DNA of 64,000 bases from Acidimicrobiales bacterium (GTDB lineage: Bacteria > Actinomycetota > Acidimicrobiia > Acidimicrobiales > Bog-793), in NCBI GenBank assembly GCA_035294085.1, contig DATGLP010000019.1:1-64000 (forward strand), read 5' to 3'. Numbering within the stretch: position 1 is the first letter of the stretch; the number at the start of each line of letters is the position of its first letter. The translations under genes were made by a program, and so were the position numbers. Below, one piece after another: positions 54,172-63,126 of the stretch. The notes under the pieces were generated by a model. It ran no database searches. It was not told the origin of the DNA and was given only the letters and a program-made list of their open reading frames with translations.

Positions 54172-55669
54172 CCCCCGCGGCTTCCTCAAGGTCGGGCGCG
54201 AGGGCCCCGAGCGGCGCCCGGTGGCCGAGCGGGTGCGCGACTGGCGCGAGGTCTACCGCCCGTTCCCGAAGGACAAGCTGCGCGCCCAGGCGTCGCGCTG
54301 CATGGACTGCGGGATCCCCTTCTGCCACGAGGGCTGCCCGCTCGGGAACCTCATCCCGGACTGGAACGACCTCACCTGGCGCGACCGCCTCGACGACGCG
54401 AGCGAGCGCCTGCACGCGACGAACAACTTCCCGGAGTTCACCGGACGGCTCTGCCCGGCACCCTGCGAGGCGGCCTGCGTCCTCGGCATCGCCTCGGACC
54501 CCGTCACGATCAAGCAGGTCGAGTACGAGCTCGCCGAGTGGGCCGCGGGCCGCGGCCTCGCACCGGTCGTCCCGAGCGCTCCGACCGGTCGCTCCGTCGC
54601 CGTCGTCGGCTCCGGCCCCGCCGGGCTCGCGGCCGCCCAGCAGCTCACCCGGGCGGGCCACCGCGTGGTGGTCTTCGAGCGCGCCGAGCGCATCGGCGGC
54701 CTCCTGCGCTACGGCGTCCCGGAGTTCAAGCTCGAGAAGGCGGTCATCGACCGGCGCCTCGCCCAGATGGTGGCGGAGGGCACCGAGCTGCGGGTGCGGA
54801 CGGCGGTCGGCGAGGGGGCCCGCGGCGAGGTCCCCGGTGCCGCGGCGGCCGACGCCACCGTCGTGCCCGCCGAGCGCCTCGTCGAGTCCTTCGACGCGGT
54901 CGTGCTCGCCATCGGCGCGACGCGCCCGCGCGACCTCGCGGTCCCGGGGCGCCAGCTTCGTGGCGTGCACTTCGCCATGGAGTACCTGAAGGGGGCGAAC
55001 CTCACCTGCGAGGGCACCCGCGAGACGCCGCCGATCAGCGCGGCGGGCCGCCACGTCGTCATCATCGGAGGCGGCGACACCGGCGCCGACTGTCTCGGCA
55101 CGGTCCACCGCCAGGGCGCGGCGTCGGTGCACCAGCTCGAGATCCTCCCCGAGCCGCCGACGACCCGGCCGCCCGAGACCCCGTGGCCGACCTGGCCGGC
55201 GATCCTGCGCCTCGCCGCCGCCCACGAGGAGGGCGGCGAGCGGCTCTACTCGGTCGCCACCTCGGAGCTCGTCGACGACGGGACGGGGGCGGTCGGCGCG
55301 CTGCGGGCCGAGCGCGTCGAGCGCCAGGTCGTGGACGGCCGACCGGCGTTCGTGCCGGTTCCCGGCGGCGCGCTGGAGCTGCGAGCCGAGCTCGTCCTGC
55401 TCGCGCTCGGCTTCCTCGGTCCCGAGCGGACCGGGGTGGTGGCCGAGCTCGGCCTCGAGCTCGACGAGCGCGGCACCATCGCCGTCGACGGCTCGTTCAT
55501 GACGAGCCGGCCGGGCGTGTTCGCCTGCGGTGACGCGGCGCGCGGCCAGAGCCTCGTCGTCTGGGCGATCGCCGAGGGCCGCTCGGCCGCGGCCGCGGTC
55601 GATCGCTACCTCACGGGATCGAGCGACCTCCCCGCGCCGCTGCGTCCGGGGGCGCGCGCGCTGGCATGA
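54164..55669 (+). CDS. gltD: Glutamate synthase, small (beta) subunit
   Basis: 501 aa. Supplies NADPH electrons to GltB. N-terminal 4Fe-4S cysteines in [20 protein letters not shown] and [20 protein letters not shown]-binding [25 protein letters not shown]-binding [22 protein letters not shown]-terminal [19 protein letters not shown]. Full length for the family. The stop overlaps the next small gene (ATGA). Confidence 0.96.
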   Translation: MADPRGFLKVGREGPERRPVAERVRDWREVYRPFPKDKLRAQASRCMDCGIPFCHEGCPLGNLIPDWNDLTWRDRLDDASERLHATNNFPEFTGRLCPAPCEAACVLGIASDPVTIKQVEYELAEWAAGRGLAPVVPSAPTGRSVAVVGSGPAGLAAAQQLTRAGHRVVVFERAERIGGLLRYGVPEFKLEKAVIDRRLAQMVAEGTELRVRTAVGEGARGEVPGAAAADATVVPAERLVESFDAVVLAIGATRPRDLAVPGRQLRGVHFAMEYLKGANLTCEGTRETPPISAAGRHVVIIGGGDTGADCLGTVHRQGAASVHQLEILPEPPTTRPPETPWPTWPAILRLAAAHEEGGERLYSVATSELVDDGTGAVGALRAERVERQVVDGRPAFVPVPGGALELRAELVLLALGFLGPERTGVVAELGLELDERGTIAVDGSFMTSRPGVFACGDAARGQSLVVWAIAEGRSAAAAVDRYLTGSSDLPAPLRPGARALA

Positions 55670-55863
55670 GCGAGGGCGAGCTCGCCGCGATCGTCGGCGA
55701 GCTGCGCGCGCTCAGCGAGCGCCTCGACGACGTCGCCCTCGACGCCCTGCGCCGTGCGGCCGAGGCCGGCGCGACGGCTCGGCCACCGCTCGAGCGGCGC
55801 GTCACCCGGGCGCGCCACGCCATCGAGCGCGCGATCGCGCTGCTCGGCGGCGAGGAGGCCTGA
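55666..55863 (+). CDS. Small protein of unknown function
   Basis: 65 aa, soluble, almost entirely helical by composition (ELAAIVGELRALSERLDDVA; ARHAIERAIALLGG). No family recognised. Its ATG overlaps the gltD stop, so it is co-translated with glutamate synthase; a role with it is possible but unproven. Confidence 0.6.
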   Translation: MSEGELAAIVGELRALSERLDDVALDALRRAAEAGATARPPLERRVTRARHAIERAIALLGGEEA

Positions 55864-55906
55864 GGCGGTCCTCGCCTCAGCGGCCGCGTGCGGCCATGAT
55901 GTCGAC

Positions 55907-56257
55907 ATGGACAAGCACGAGCACGACGAGCGGCCCTGGGGTTCCTACACCGTCCTCGACGACGCCCCCGACCACAAGGTGAAGCGCATCACCGTGCGGC
56001 CGGGCGAACGCCTCAGCTACCAGCGGCACGCGAGGCGCTCGGAGCACTGGTTCGTCGTTCGCGGGCGGGGCACGGTCACCCTCGACGGCGCCGAGCACGC
56101 CGTCGGGCCCGGCTCGGCGATCGACGTCCCGGCGGGCACCGCCCACCGCGTCGCCAACGGGGGGGAGGACGACCTCGTCTTCGTCGAGGTCCAGCACGGG
56201 GAGTACTTCGGCGAGGACGACATCGTGCGGCTCGAGGACGACTACGGCCGCGGCTGA
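55907..56257 (+). CDS. Cupin, mannose-6-phosphate isomerase type II-like
   Basis: 116 aa single cupin. RPWGSYTVLDDAPDHKVKRI, VRPGERLSYQRHARRSEHWF, VVRGRGTVTLDG and GSAIDVPAGTAHRVANGGED correspond to the C-terminal cupin of ManC/AlgA enzymes (phosphomannose isomerase II). Metal ligands H (QRH, SEH) and the late histidine (AHRV) are present. As a stand-alone domain it could provide mannose-6-phosphate for GDP-mannose, which PimA needs. ATG is six bases after CATGAT, a possible leaderless promoter. Overlaps the LOG gene end by 16 bases, convergent. Confidence 0.82.
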   Translation: MDKHEHDERPWGSYTVLDDAPDHKVKRITVRPGERLSYQRHARRSEHWFVVRGRGTVTLDGAEHAVGPGSAIDVPAGTAHRVANGGEDDLVFVEVQHGEYFGEDDIVRLEDDYGRG

Positions 56258-57363
56258 CGGCCGCCGCTGCCCGCCGCGCCGCCGGGCGGCTGCACGAGGG
56301 CGTTGAGGGCGTCGATGAGCTGGCGGAGCCGGCCGTGGTGGGCACGGTCGAACTCGAGGGCGATCCGCTCGAGCTCGAGGTGGTCGCCGTCCGCCCGCTC
56401 GGCCGGCAGCGGCGGCGTCCGCCAGATCCCCCGCGGCGAGCAGATGTCGGCGAACGCCTCGGACAGCATGGCGAGCTCCTCGTCGTCGGGGGCCTTGCGC
56501 AGGCGGATGACCATCACGCGCTCGACGAAGCGGCGCGAGTGGTAGTTGGCGTGGAACCCGGTCAGCTCGGCGATCGCCTCGTCGACGTCGTCGGTGATGC
56601 GGTAGAGGGCGCTGTCGAGCAGGTCCGCGAGGCCGCGGGCGTACACCTGGGTCTGGACGAAGGACTCCCACGCCTTCCAGTAGGAGTCGCCGGGGGGGTC
56701 CATGAGGACGATCGGCGCCGGCTCGGCCTTGCCGGTCTGGAGCAAGGTCAGCAGCTCGAAGCACTCGTCGAGGGTGCCGAAGCCGCCGGGGAGGACGAGG
56801 AAGCCGGTCGACTCCTTCATGAGCATCAGCTTGCGGGTGAAGAAGTACTTCATCTCGACGAGCTTCTCGTCGTCCGCGATCCACGAGTTCGGCTCGGACT
56901 CGAAGGGCAGGCGGATGTTGACGCCGATGGTCATGTGCCGCCCGGCCCCTTCGTTGCCCGCGGCCATGATGCCGGGGCCGGCGCCGGTGACGACCATCCA
57001 ACCGGCCGCCGCCATCCGCCGGGCGAGCTCGCGCGCGAGCGTGTAGAGGCGGTCCGTCGGCGCGGCGCGCGCCGAGCCGAACAGGGTGACCTTCGGCACG
57101 TCCCGGTAGGGAGCGAACATCTTGAAGGCCTCGCTCATCTCGGCGAGCGCCGAGCGAGCGATCTTCAGGTCGAGGCGGTCCGCGTCGGCGTGGACGAGGT
57201 CGAGCGCGGCGAGGAGCAGCGAGCGCAGGACGTCGCGGTTGCGGCGCACACCCGTCGAGTCGAGGAGCGCCTCGACGAGCGCAGGCCGGTCGATCGGCGC
57301 CGCGACCTCCCGGCGGACGATCGGCTCGCCGCGCTCGCCGGGCGAGCTTCGTCGCTCGCTCAC
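56242..57363 (-). CDS. LOG-family nucleotide phosphoribohydrolase
   Basis: 373 aa. The LOG/TIGR00730 Rossmann domain shows VTLFGSARAAPTD, VVTGAGPGIMAAGNEGAG, MKYFFTRKLMLMKESTG, and the signature LPGGFGTLDECFE. LOG enzymes cleave the N-glycosidic bond of nucleoside monophosphates, releasing base and ribose 5-phosphate. Long N-terminal (about 95 aa) and C-terminal (about 60 aa) extensions place it among the larger LOG proteins. GTG 57363 overlaps the pgl stop, so it is the last coupled gene of the pentose phosphate operon. Confidence 0.85.
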   Translation of the reverse strand: MSERRSSPGERGEPIVRREVAAPIDRPALVEALLDSTGVRRNRDVLRSLLLAALDLVHADADRLDLKIARSALAEMSEAFKMFAPYRDVPKVTLFGSARAAPTDRLYTLARELARRMAAAGWMVVTGAGPGIMAAGNEGAGRHMTIGVNIRLPFESEPNSWIADDEKLVEMKYFFTRKLMLMKESTGFLVLPGGFGTLDECFELLTLLQTGKAEPAPIVLMDPPGDSYWKAWESFVQTQVYARGLADLLDSALYRITDDVDEAIAELTGFHANYHSRRFVERVMVIRLRKAPDDEELAMLSEAFADICSPRGIWRTPPLPAERADGDHLELERIALEFDRAHHGRLRQLIDALNALVQPPGGAAGSGGRQPRP

Positions 57364-58064
57364 CGCCCCGCCGCCGTGTGCAGGCCGGCGGCCGCCTCGG
57401 CGCTCACGAGCCACACGACCCGGTGCGCGCTGACCCGCGCTGCGGGGAGGTCCTCGCCGCCAGCCACCGCCGCGAGCGCGGGCGCGCGCGAGGGCTCGAT
57501 CACGGTGAAGACCACGAGTCCGCAGCGCGCGATCGCGCCGAGGGTGAGGCTGAGGCGCGAGAAGCGGTTCGTGCCGCTCGGGTCCTCGTTCGCCACGACG
57601 AGGCGTTCCGGCGGCGCGTCGAGGCCGGCCGAGCCCGGGAAGAGCGACGCGGTGTGTCCGTCGGGCCCGAGCCCGAGCTGGAGGAGGTCGGGTAGTCCGT
57701 GCGCGCGAAGGAGCGCCTCGTAGGCCGCGGGCCCGGCCTCGCACGACATCGGGTGGAACCCGGCCAGCTCGCCGACGTGGGCGCCGAGGGACCGACGGAC
57801 GAGCTCGGCGTTGGCATCGGGGGACGTCGGCTCGACGCAGCGCTCGTCGGCGAAGTAGCACGCCACGCGCGACCAGGGGAGGGGCTCGCGGGCGAGGCGC
57901 TCGAAGCACGCCCGCCCCGACTGGCCGCCCGAGCAGCCGAGGCGGAACGGTCGGCCGTCCTCGCGCCTGGCGAGGACGGCCGCGCACTCCTCGCGCACGA
58001 GCCGGGCGAACGCGTCGGGCACGTCGTCCACGACGCGCCACTCGCCTCGGGCAGGGGTGCTCAC
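57360..58064 (-). CDS. pgl: 6-Phosphogluconolactonase
   Basis: 234 aa SugarP isomerase-fold enzyme hydrolysing 6-phosphogluconolactone. RLGCSGGQSGRACFERLA, VACYFADERCVEPTSPDAN, and LGLGPDGHTASLFPGS with the catalytic histidine are the DevB-family signatures. GTG 58064 overlaps the zwf stop (GTGA). Confidence 0.93.
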   Translation of the reverse strand: MSTPARGEWRVVDDVPDAFARLVREECAAVLARREDGRPFRLGCSGGQSGRACFERLAREPLPWSRVACYFADERCVEPTSPDANAELVRRSLGAHVGELAGFHPMSCEAGPAAYEALLRAHGLPDLLQLGLGPDGHTASLFPGSAGLDAPPERLVVANEDPSGTNRFSRLSLTLGAIARCGLVVFTVIEPSRAPALAAVAGGEDLPAARVSAHRVVWLVSAEAAAGLHTAAGR

Positions 58065-59605
58065 GGGTTGCGCCAGTGACGGCCGGTCGACTCGATGAGG
58101 CGGTCGGCCTCGACGGGACCGTAGGTCCCCGCGACGTAGCGGGAGAGGGGGACGTCGTCGCCGGCGAAGGCCGCCTGGAGGGGGGCGACGATCTTCCAGG
58201 CCTGCTCGACCTCGTCGCTTCGGATGAAGAGCATCGGGTCGCCGGTCATCGCATCGAGGAGGAGGCGCTCGTAGGCGTCCTGGGGCGGGCCGGGGAAGGC
58301 GTCCTGGTAGGAGAAGGCCATCTCGACGCTTCGCACCTCGAAGCTCGGACCGGGCACCTTCGCGCCGAACGACAGGGTGACGCCCTCGTCGGGCTGGATC
58401 CGCAGCGTCAGCGCGTCCGGTCGCAGCCCCCGGGTGAGGCGGCCGGCGAACGCGAGGTGCGGCGGCCGCTGGAAGGTCATCGTCACCTGCGTCGCGCGCT
58501 TGCGGAGCCGCTTGCCCGTGCGCACGAAGATCGGGACGCCCGCCCAGCGCCAGTTCTCCACCGCGAGCTCCATCGCGACGTAGGTCTCGGTGCGCGAGGC
58601 GGGGTCGACCCCCTCCTCCTCCCGGTAGCCGGGCACGGGCTGGCCGTCGATCGAGCCGGCCACGTACTGCGCGCGCACGGCGCGCGTCGCCTCCTCCTCG
58701 GGGGAGGGAATGACGACGGCGCGCAGCAGCTTCACCTTCTCGTCGCGGATCGCGGCCGCATCCATGGTGGTCGGTGGCTCCATCAAGGTGAGCGACAGCA
58801 CCTGCATGACGTGGTTCTGCACGATGTCGCGCAGTGCGCCGGCGCTCTCGTAGAAGGCGCCGCGGTGCTCGACGCCGAGCGACTCGGCGACCGTCACCTG
58901 GACGTGGTCGACGTAGCGACGGTTCCAGATCGGCTCGAAGATGGCGTTCGCGAAGCGGAGCGCGAGGACGTTCTGGACCGTCTCCTTGCCCATGTAGTGG
59001 TCGATCCGGAAGATCTGCTCCTCGTCGAAGTGCTCGTGGAGGGCGGCATCGAGTTCGCGGGCGCTCGCCAGGTCGAGGCCGAAGGGCTTCTCGACGACGA
59101 GGCGCGCGAAGCTGCCGCCGGGTCCCGGTCTGCTCGCGCCGTGGCGCGCCAGCCCGGCGGCGACGGCCGCGAACTGCGAGGGAACCGTGGCGAGGTAGTA
59201 GACGCGGTTGCCCGAGGTCCCCACCGACGCGTCGAGCTCGCCGAGCAGGGCGGCCAGGCGAGCGAAGGTGGCGTCGTCCCCGTAGTCGCCCTGCAGGTAG
59301 CGGAAGCGGTCGACGAGGTGGCGCCAGCGCGCGCCGTTCGGCTCCTCGGCCGCGTCGAGACATGCCTTGCGGAAGTCGTCGTCGCTCATCGGCGAGCGCG
59401 CCACGCCGACGACGCACAGGCGCGTCGGCAGCGCGTCGCGCTCGGCGAGCTTGGCGAGCGCCGGGAGGATCTTCCGATGGGCGAGGTCGCCGGAGGCGCC
59501 GAAGACGACGAGGACGAGCGGGTCCGGGCGACGTGCCGACGCAGGACCGCCCGGCCCGCCGGCGCGCGCGCCCTCCTCGCCCGCCACGGGCGCGTCCGCG
59601 GTCAC
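58061..59605 (-). CDS. zwf: Glucose-6-phosphate dehydrogenase
   Basis: 514 aa. Oxidises glucose-6-phosphate to the lactone, making NADPH. N-terminal VVFGASGDLAHRKILPAL cofactor loop; VVEKPFGLD; substrate site RIDHYMGKETVQNVLALRFA; VAESLGVEHRGAFYESAGAL; VRTGKRL. The first 28 residues are an Ala/Gly/Pro-rich extension. GTG 59605 overlaps the gnd stop. Confidence 0.97.
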   Translation of the reverse strand: MTADAPVAGEEGARAGGPGGPASARRPDPLVLVVFGASGDLAHRKILPALAKLAERDALPTRLCVVGVARSPMSDDDFRKACLDAAEEPNGARWRHLVDRFRYLQGDYGDDATFARLAALLGELDASVGTSGNRVYYLATVPSQFAAVAAGLARHGASRPGPGGSFARLVVEKPFGLDLASARELDAALHEHFDEEQIFRIDHYMGKETVQNVLALRFANAIFEPIWNRRYVDHVQVTVAESLGVEHRGAFYESAGALRDIVQNHVMQVLSLTLMEPPTTMDAAAIRDEKVKLLRAVVIPSPEEEATRAVRAQYVAGSIDGQPVPGYREEEGVDPASRTETYVAMELAVENWRWAGVPIFVRTGKRLRKRATQVTMTFQRPPHLAFAGRLTRGLRPDALTLRIQPDEGVTLSFGAKVPGPSFEVRSVEMAFSYQDAFPGPPQDAYERLLLDAMTGDPMLFIRSDEVEQAWKIVAPLQAAFAGDDVPLSRYVAGTYGPVEADRLIESTGRHWRNP

Positions 59606-60513
59606 TGGCCAGCCTCGCGACGGACGACGGCGTGCCCGCCGAACTGGTTGCGCAGCGCGGCGAGCAGACGCGCCCCGAACGAGTCGCGCTGGCGCGACTC
59701 GAAGCGCCGGTAGAGGGAGGCGGTGATGACCGGCGCCGGCACGCCGCGTGCGACCGCCTCCTCGACGGTCCAGCGTCCCTCGCCGGAGTCCTCGACGACG
59801 CCCTCGATCGACTCGAAGCCGGCGCCGGGGCGCAGCGCCGCCTCGGTGAGATCGAGGAGCCAGGAGCGTACGACCGAGCCGTAGCGCCAGATCGAGGCGA
59901 TCTCGTGGAGGTCGAGGTCGAACTCGCTCGCCGCGGCCATGAGCTCGAAGCCCTCGGCGTAGGCCTGCATCAGGCCGTACTCGATCCCGTTGTGCACCAT
60001 CTTCACGAAGTGGCCGGCGCCGACGGGACCGACGTGGGCGTAGCCGCCCTCGGGGGCGAGCGCGCGGAAGACGGGCTCGGCGAGGGCGACCGCCTCGTCG
60101 CTGCCGCCGACCATGAGGCAGTAGCCCTCCTCCAGGCCCCACACGCCGCCGGACGTGCCCGCGTCGACGAAGTGGATCGCGCGTGCCGAGAGCGTCGCGG
60201 CGTAGGCCGCGGCCGTCTTGTAGTTCGAGTTGCCGCCGTCCACGACGACGTCGCCCGCCTCGAGGAGGTCGGCGAGGGCTGCCACGGTGTCGTCGGTCGG
60301 TTGGCCGGCGGGCACCATCACCCAGACGAGGCGGGGCCGGGGGAGCCTGGCGGCGAGCTCGGCGAGGCTCGCGACGGTCGGCACCCCCTTCGCCTCGAGC
60401 GCCTGGCGCGCCGGGGCACCGAGGTCGTAGCCGAGCACGTCGTGGCCGTGGCCGACGAGGCGCAGCGACATGTTCGCACCCATCCGTCCGAGGCCGACCA
60501 TCCCGACGTGCAT
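59602..60513 (-). CDS. gnd: 6-Phosphogluconate dehydrogenase (short, YqeC-type)
   Basis: 303 aa, the short decarboxylating class (canonical Gnd is about 470 aa). N-terminal MVGLGRMGANMSLRLVGHGH, VWVMVPAGQPTDDTV, VDGGNSNYK, DAGTSGGVWGLEEGYCLMVG, and the catalytic lysine in HFVKMVHNGIEYGLMQAY. Produces ribulose-5-phosphate, CO2 and reduced cofactor; short forms are often NAD-preferring. ATG 60513, 15 bases after pgi. Confidence 0.94.
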   Translation of the reverse strand: MHVGMVGLGRMGANMSLRLVGHGHDVLGYDLGAPARQALEAKGVPTVASLAELAARLPRPRLVWVMVPAGQPTDDTVAALADLLEAGDVVVDGGNSNYKTAAAYAATLSARAIHFVDAGTSGGVWGLEEGYCLMVGGSDEAVALAEPVFRALAPEGGYAHVGPVGAGHFVKMVHNGIEYGLMQAYAEGFELMAAASEFDLDLHEIASIWRYGSVVRSWLLDLTEAALRPGAGFESIEGVVEDSGEGRWTVEEAVARGVPAPVITASLYRRFESRQRDSFGARLLAALRNQFGGHAVVRREAGQ

Positions 60514-60528
60514 CTGATCCCCTCCCGC

Positions 60529-61911
60529 TCAGGCGAGCTCGCCGGGGTCGCTCGCCGCGACGCGCAGCACCCGGCGCCCGTGGTGCACGAGGCTCTGGTA
60601 GTCGCCGATCGCCTGGGCGTCGATCAGGGTCGCGAAGTCGTAGGGGCGACCGGGGATCGGCACACGCTCGGCGTGTGCGCGCGCGACGACCTGGAGCGCG
60701 ACGACGCTGTCCGGGCCACCCTTGTGGAGCTGACCCGTCGAGTGCAAGAAGCGCGGGCCGTAGCCCGCGGTCACCGCGAGGCCACCGTGGCGGTCCCGGA
60801 TCGCCCGGCGTGCCGCCTCGAGGCGCTCCTCGCTGCCGTAGGGGAGGTACGCCTGGATGGCGACGTAGTCGCCAGGACGCAGTGTGGCAGCGAGGAAGTC
60901 CTCGACGTCGGCCACCTCGGCCGCCGGCGGCGGCTCGAGGGGGAGCTTCGCGAGCACGGCGCTCGTGTTGGCCTTGGACTCCGCGACGTTCGGCTCGTCG
61001 AAGGGGTCGATCCGGAGAACGTGCCCCGCGACGGCGGTCGCCACCTCGAAGCGGGCGAAGGCACCTCCGAGCTCGTGGGCCGCGTCGAAGCTGACGGGAA
61101 GGTGGAAGCGGTCGTCGCCGTCCTCGTCGTCGCTCGTGGGGACGGGCACGATGCCTCGGCCCTGCTTGCCCGTCGACTCGGCGATGAGCTGCTCGACCCA
61201 CAGCCCGAACGGGCGCGCCCGCTCGTCGGTCCTTATCGTCGCCTTGTCGCGCCCCTCGAGTGCGGCGTCGGCCATCGCGAGGCCGAGCTCGACCGCCTCC
61301 AGGCGGTCGATGTCGAGGGCGCGACCGCACAGCTCGGCGACGTCGTAGCCGGCCAGTGCGGCCGGGACGAGGCCGAAGTAGCTGAGGACCGAGTAGCGAC
61401 CCCCGATGTCGGGACGGTTGACGAAGATCCGGTTGACCCCGAGGGAGTCGGCTTCGCGGGCGAGGGGGGTCCCGGGGTCGGTGATGACCGCGTAGCGACG
61501 CAGGTCGCGAAGACGCTGGCGCGCCGCGGCGAAGAGGACCTCGGTCTCGAGGGTCGTCCCGGACTTCGAGGAGACGAGGACGAAGGCGTCCTCGATCGGC
61601 GTCGCGGCGACGGTGTCGGGATCGGTCGTGTCGCACACGACGATCCTCCGGCCGCGCCACTCCGCGAAGGCCTCGGCGAAGGCGCCGAGGACGGCGGGGC
61701 CGAGCGACGATCCGCCCATGCCGAGGAGGACGACCCGGTCCTGGTCGATCGTCTCCGCCCAGCGACGCAGCTCGCGAGCCTCGCGCTCCATCTCCCGGGC
61801 AACCTCGAGCCAGCCGAGCCGGTCGCGAGAGACGTTCCCCGGCGGCCAGAGGGTGGCGTCGTGCGCCTCGAGGCGTCGCAGCAGCTCTCGCGGGTCGCGT
61901 CCGGTCACCAC
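60529..61911 (-). CDS. pgi: Glucose-6-phosphate isomerase (short form)
   Basis: 460 aa SIS-domain isomerase, shorter than the 550-aa common form and like the Pgi half of actinobacterial transaldolase-Pgi fusions. VVLLGMGGSSLGPAVLGAF, SSKSGTTLETEVLF, VITDPGTPLAREA, GGRYSVLSYFGLVPAALAG, QLIAESTGKQGRG and HSTGQLHKGGPDS are present. Start GTG 61911 or 61908; both begin shortly after the tal stop at 61920. Here tal and pgi are separate but adjacent genes, as if a fusion had split or not yet formed. Confidence 0.92.
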   Translation of the reverse strand: MVTGRDPRELLRRLEAHDATLWPPGNVSRDRLGWLEVAREMEREARELRRWAETIDQDRVVLLGMGGSSLGPAVLGAFAEAFAEWRGRRIVVCDTTDPDTVAATPIEDAFVLVSSKSGTTLETEVLFAAARQRLRDLRRYAVITDPGTPLAREADSLGVNRIFVNRPDIGGRYSVLSYFGLVPAALAGYDVAELCGRALDIDRLEAVELGLAMADAALEGRDKATIRTDERARPFGLWVEQLIAESTGKQGRGIVPVPTSDDEDGDDRFHLPVSFDAAHELGGAFARFEVATAVAGHVLRIDPFDEPNVAESKANTSAVLAKLPLEPPPAAEVADVEDFLAATLRPGDYVAIQAYLPYGSEERLEAARRAIRDRHGGLAVTAGYGPRFLHSTGQLHKGGPDSVVALQVVARAHAERVPIPGRPYDFATLIDAQAIGDYQSLVHHGRRVLRVAASDPGELA

Positions 61912-61919
61912 GGGCGCTC

Positions 61920-63050
61920 TCAGCTCCGAGCGCCGAGGGCTGCGGCCTTCGCCCGGAGGTCGTCGAGGAGCCCGTCGAAGGACTTCGCGAAGGCGGCGAC
62001 ACCCTCCTGCTCGAGGAGGTCGGTGATCTCTCGCAGGTCGAGGCCGAGGGCACCGGCCTCGGCGAGGGCGGCGTGCGCCGCCGGGAGGTCCGTGTCCACC
62101 GTGCGCTCGACGGTCCCGTGGTCGAGGAAGGCCTCGAGGGTGGCGAGGGGCATCGTGTTCACCGTGTCGGGGCCGATGAGGCCGTCGACGTAGAGCAGGT
62201 CGGGGTAGGCGGGGTTCTTCGTCGAGGTCGACGCCCACAGCGGGCGCTGCACGCGCGCGCCCCGCCCTGCCAGGTCGGCGAAGGCCGGCGCGTCGAAGGC
62301 GTGTCGGAACAGCTCGTAGGCGGCGCGTGCCTGGGCGAGGGCGACGGTGCCCCGGAGCGCGTGAGCACGGCGCGCCGTCTCCTCGTCTGCGCTTGCGGCG
62401 ACGGCCTCGAGCCGCCGGTCGACCTCGGTGTCGACCCGGCTCACGAAGAAGGAGGCGACCGAGGCGACGCGGCCCGGGTCGCCGCCCGCCGCGACGAGGC
62501 GCCGCAGGCCGGCGAGGTAGGCGTCGATCACGGCGTGGTAGCGCTCGAGGGAGAAGATCAGCGTCACGTTGGTGCTGCGCCCCTCGGCGATCATCTCCTC
62601 GATGGCCGGTATCCCCTCGGGCGTCGCCGGGATCTTGACGAGCAGGTTCGGCCGGCCGATGCGCTCGTGGAGCCGGCGCGCCGCCGCGATCGTGCCGGCG
62701 GTGTCGTGCGCCAGGTCCGGCGCCACCTCGACCGAGACGAAGCCGTCCGTGCCGCCCGAGGCGTCGTAGAGCGGGCGGAAGGCGTCGAGCGCCCCGACGA
62801 CGTCCTCGATGACGAGCTCCCAGTAGACGTCCTCGACCGGCACGCCGGCGCGTACGAGCCGCTCGAACTGCTCGTCGTAGTCGCTGCCTCCCTCGATCGC
62901 CTTCGCCATGATCGTCGGGTTCGACGTGACCCCCCGGACGCCCTGGTCGATGAGTCGGGCGAGCTCGCCGCTCGTCAGGTAGCTGCGCTTCAGGTCGTCG
63001 ATCCAGGCGCTCTGGCCGCAGCGCTCGTACAGATCGTGGAGCTTCGTCAT
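61920..63050 (-). CDS. tal: Transaldolase
   Basis: 376 aa TIM-barrel enzyme of the non-oxidative pentose phosphate pathway. GVRGVTSNPTIMAKAIEG, Schiff-base lysine in NLLVKIPATPEGIPAIEEMI, NVTLIFSLERYHAVIDAYL, and RPLWASTSTKNPAYPDLLYV. ATG 63050 follows GAGGGAGAGG, and TACGCT (63084-63089) is the probable -10 box, so this is the first gene of tal-pgi-gnd-zwf-pgl-LOG. Confidence 0.95.
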   Translation of the reverse strand: MTKLHDLYERCGQSAWIDDLKRSYLTSGELARLIDQGVRGVTSNPTIMAKAIEGGSDYDEQFERLVRAGVPVEDVYWELVIEDVVGALDAFRPLYDASGGTDGFVSVEVAPDLAHDTAGTIAAARRLHERIGRPNLLVKIPATPEGIPAIEEMIAEGRSTNVTLIFSLERYHAVIDAYLAGLRRLVAAGGDPGRVASVASFFVSRVDTEVDRRLEAVAASADEETARRAHALRGTVALAQARAAYELFRHAFDAPAFADLAGRGARVQRPLWASTSTKNPAYPDLLYVDGLIGPDTVNTMPLATLEAFLDHGTVERTVDTDLPAAHAALAEAGALGLDLREITDLLEQEGVAAFAKSFDGLLDDLRAKAAALGARS

Positions 63051-63083
63051 CGCGGACCTCTCCCTCGCGTCATGCCGGGGACG

Positions 63084-63089
63084 AGCGTA
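63084..63089 (-). promoter_or_regulatory. -10 box, pentose phosphate operon
   Basis: TACGCT on the minus strand; the transcript would start near 63077 with a short leader carrying the GAGGGAGAGG ribosome binding site of tal. Confidence 0.4.
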
Positions 63090-63126
63090 GGGCGGCGCCG
63101 CCTCGCGGCGGTGTCGCCGGAGGGCC

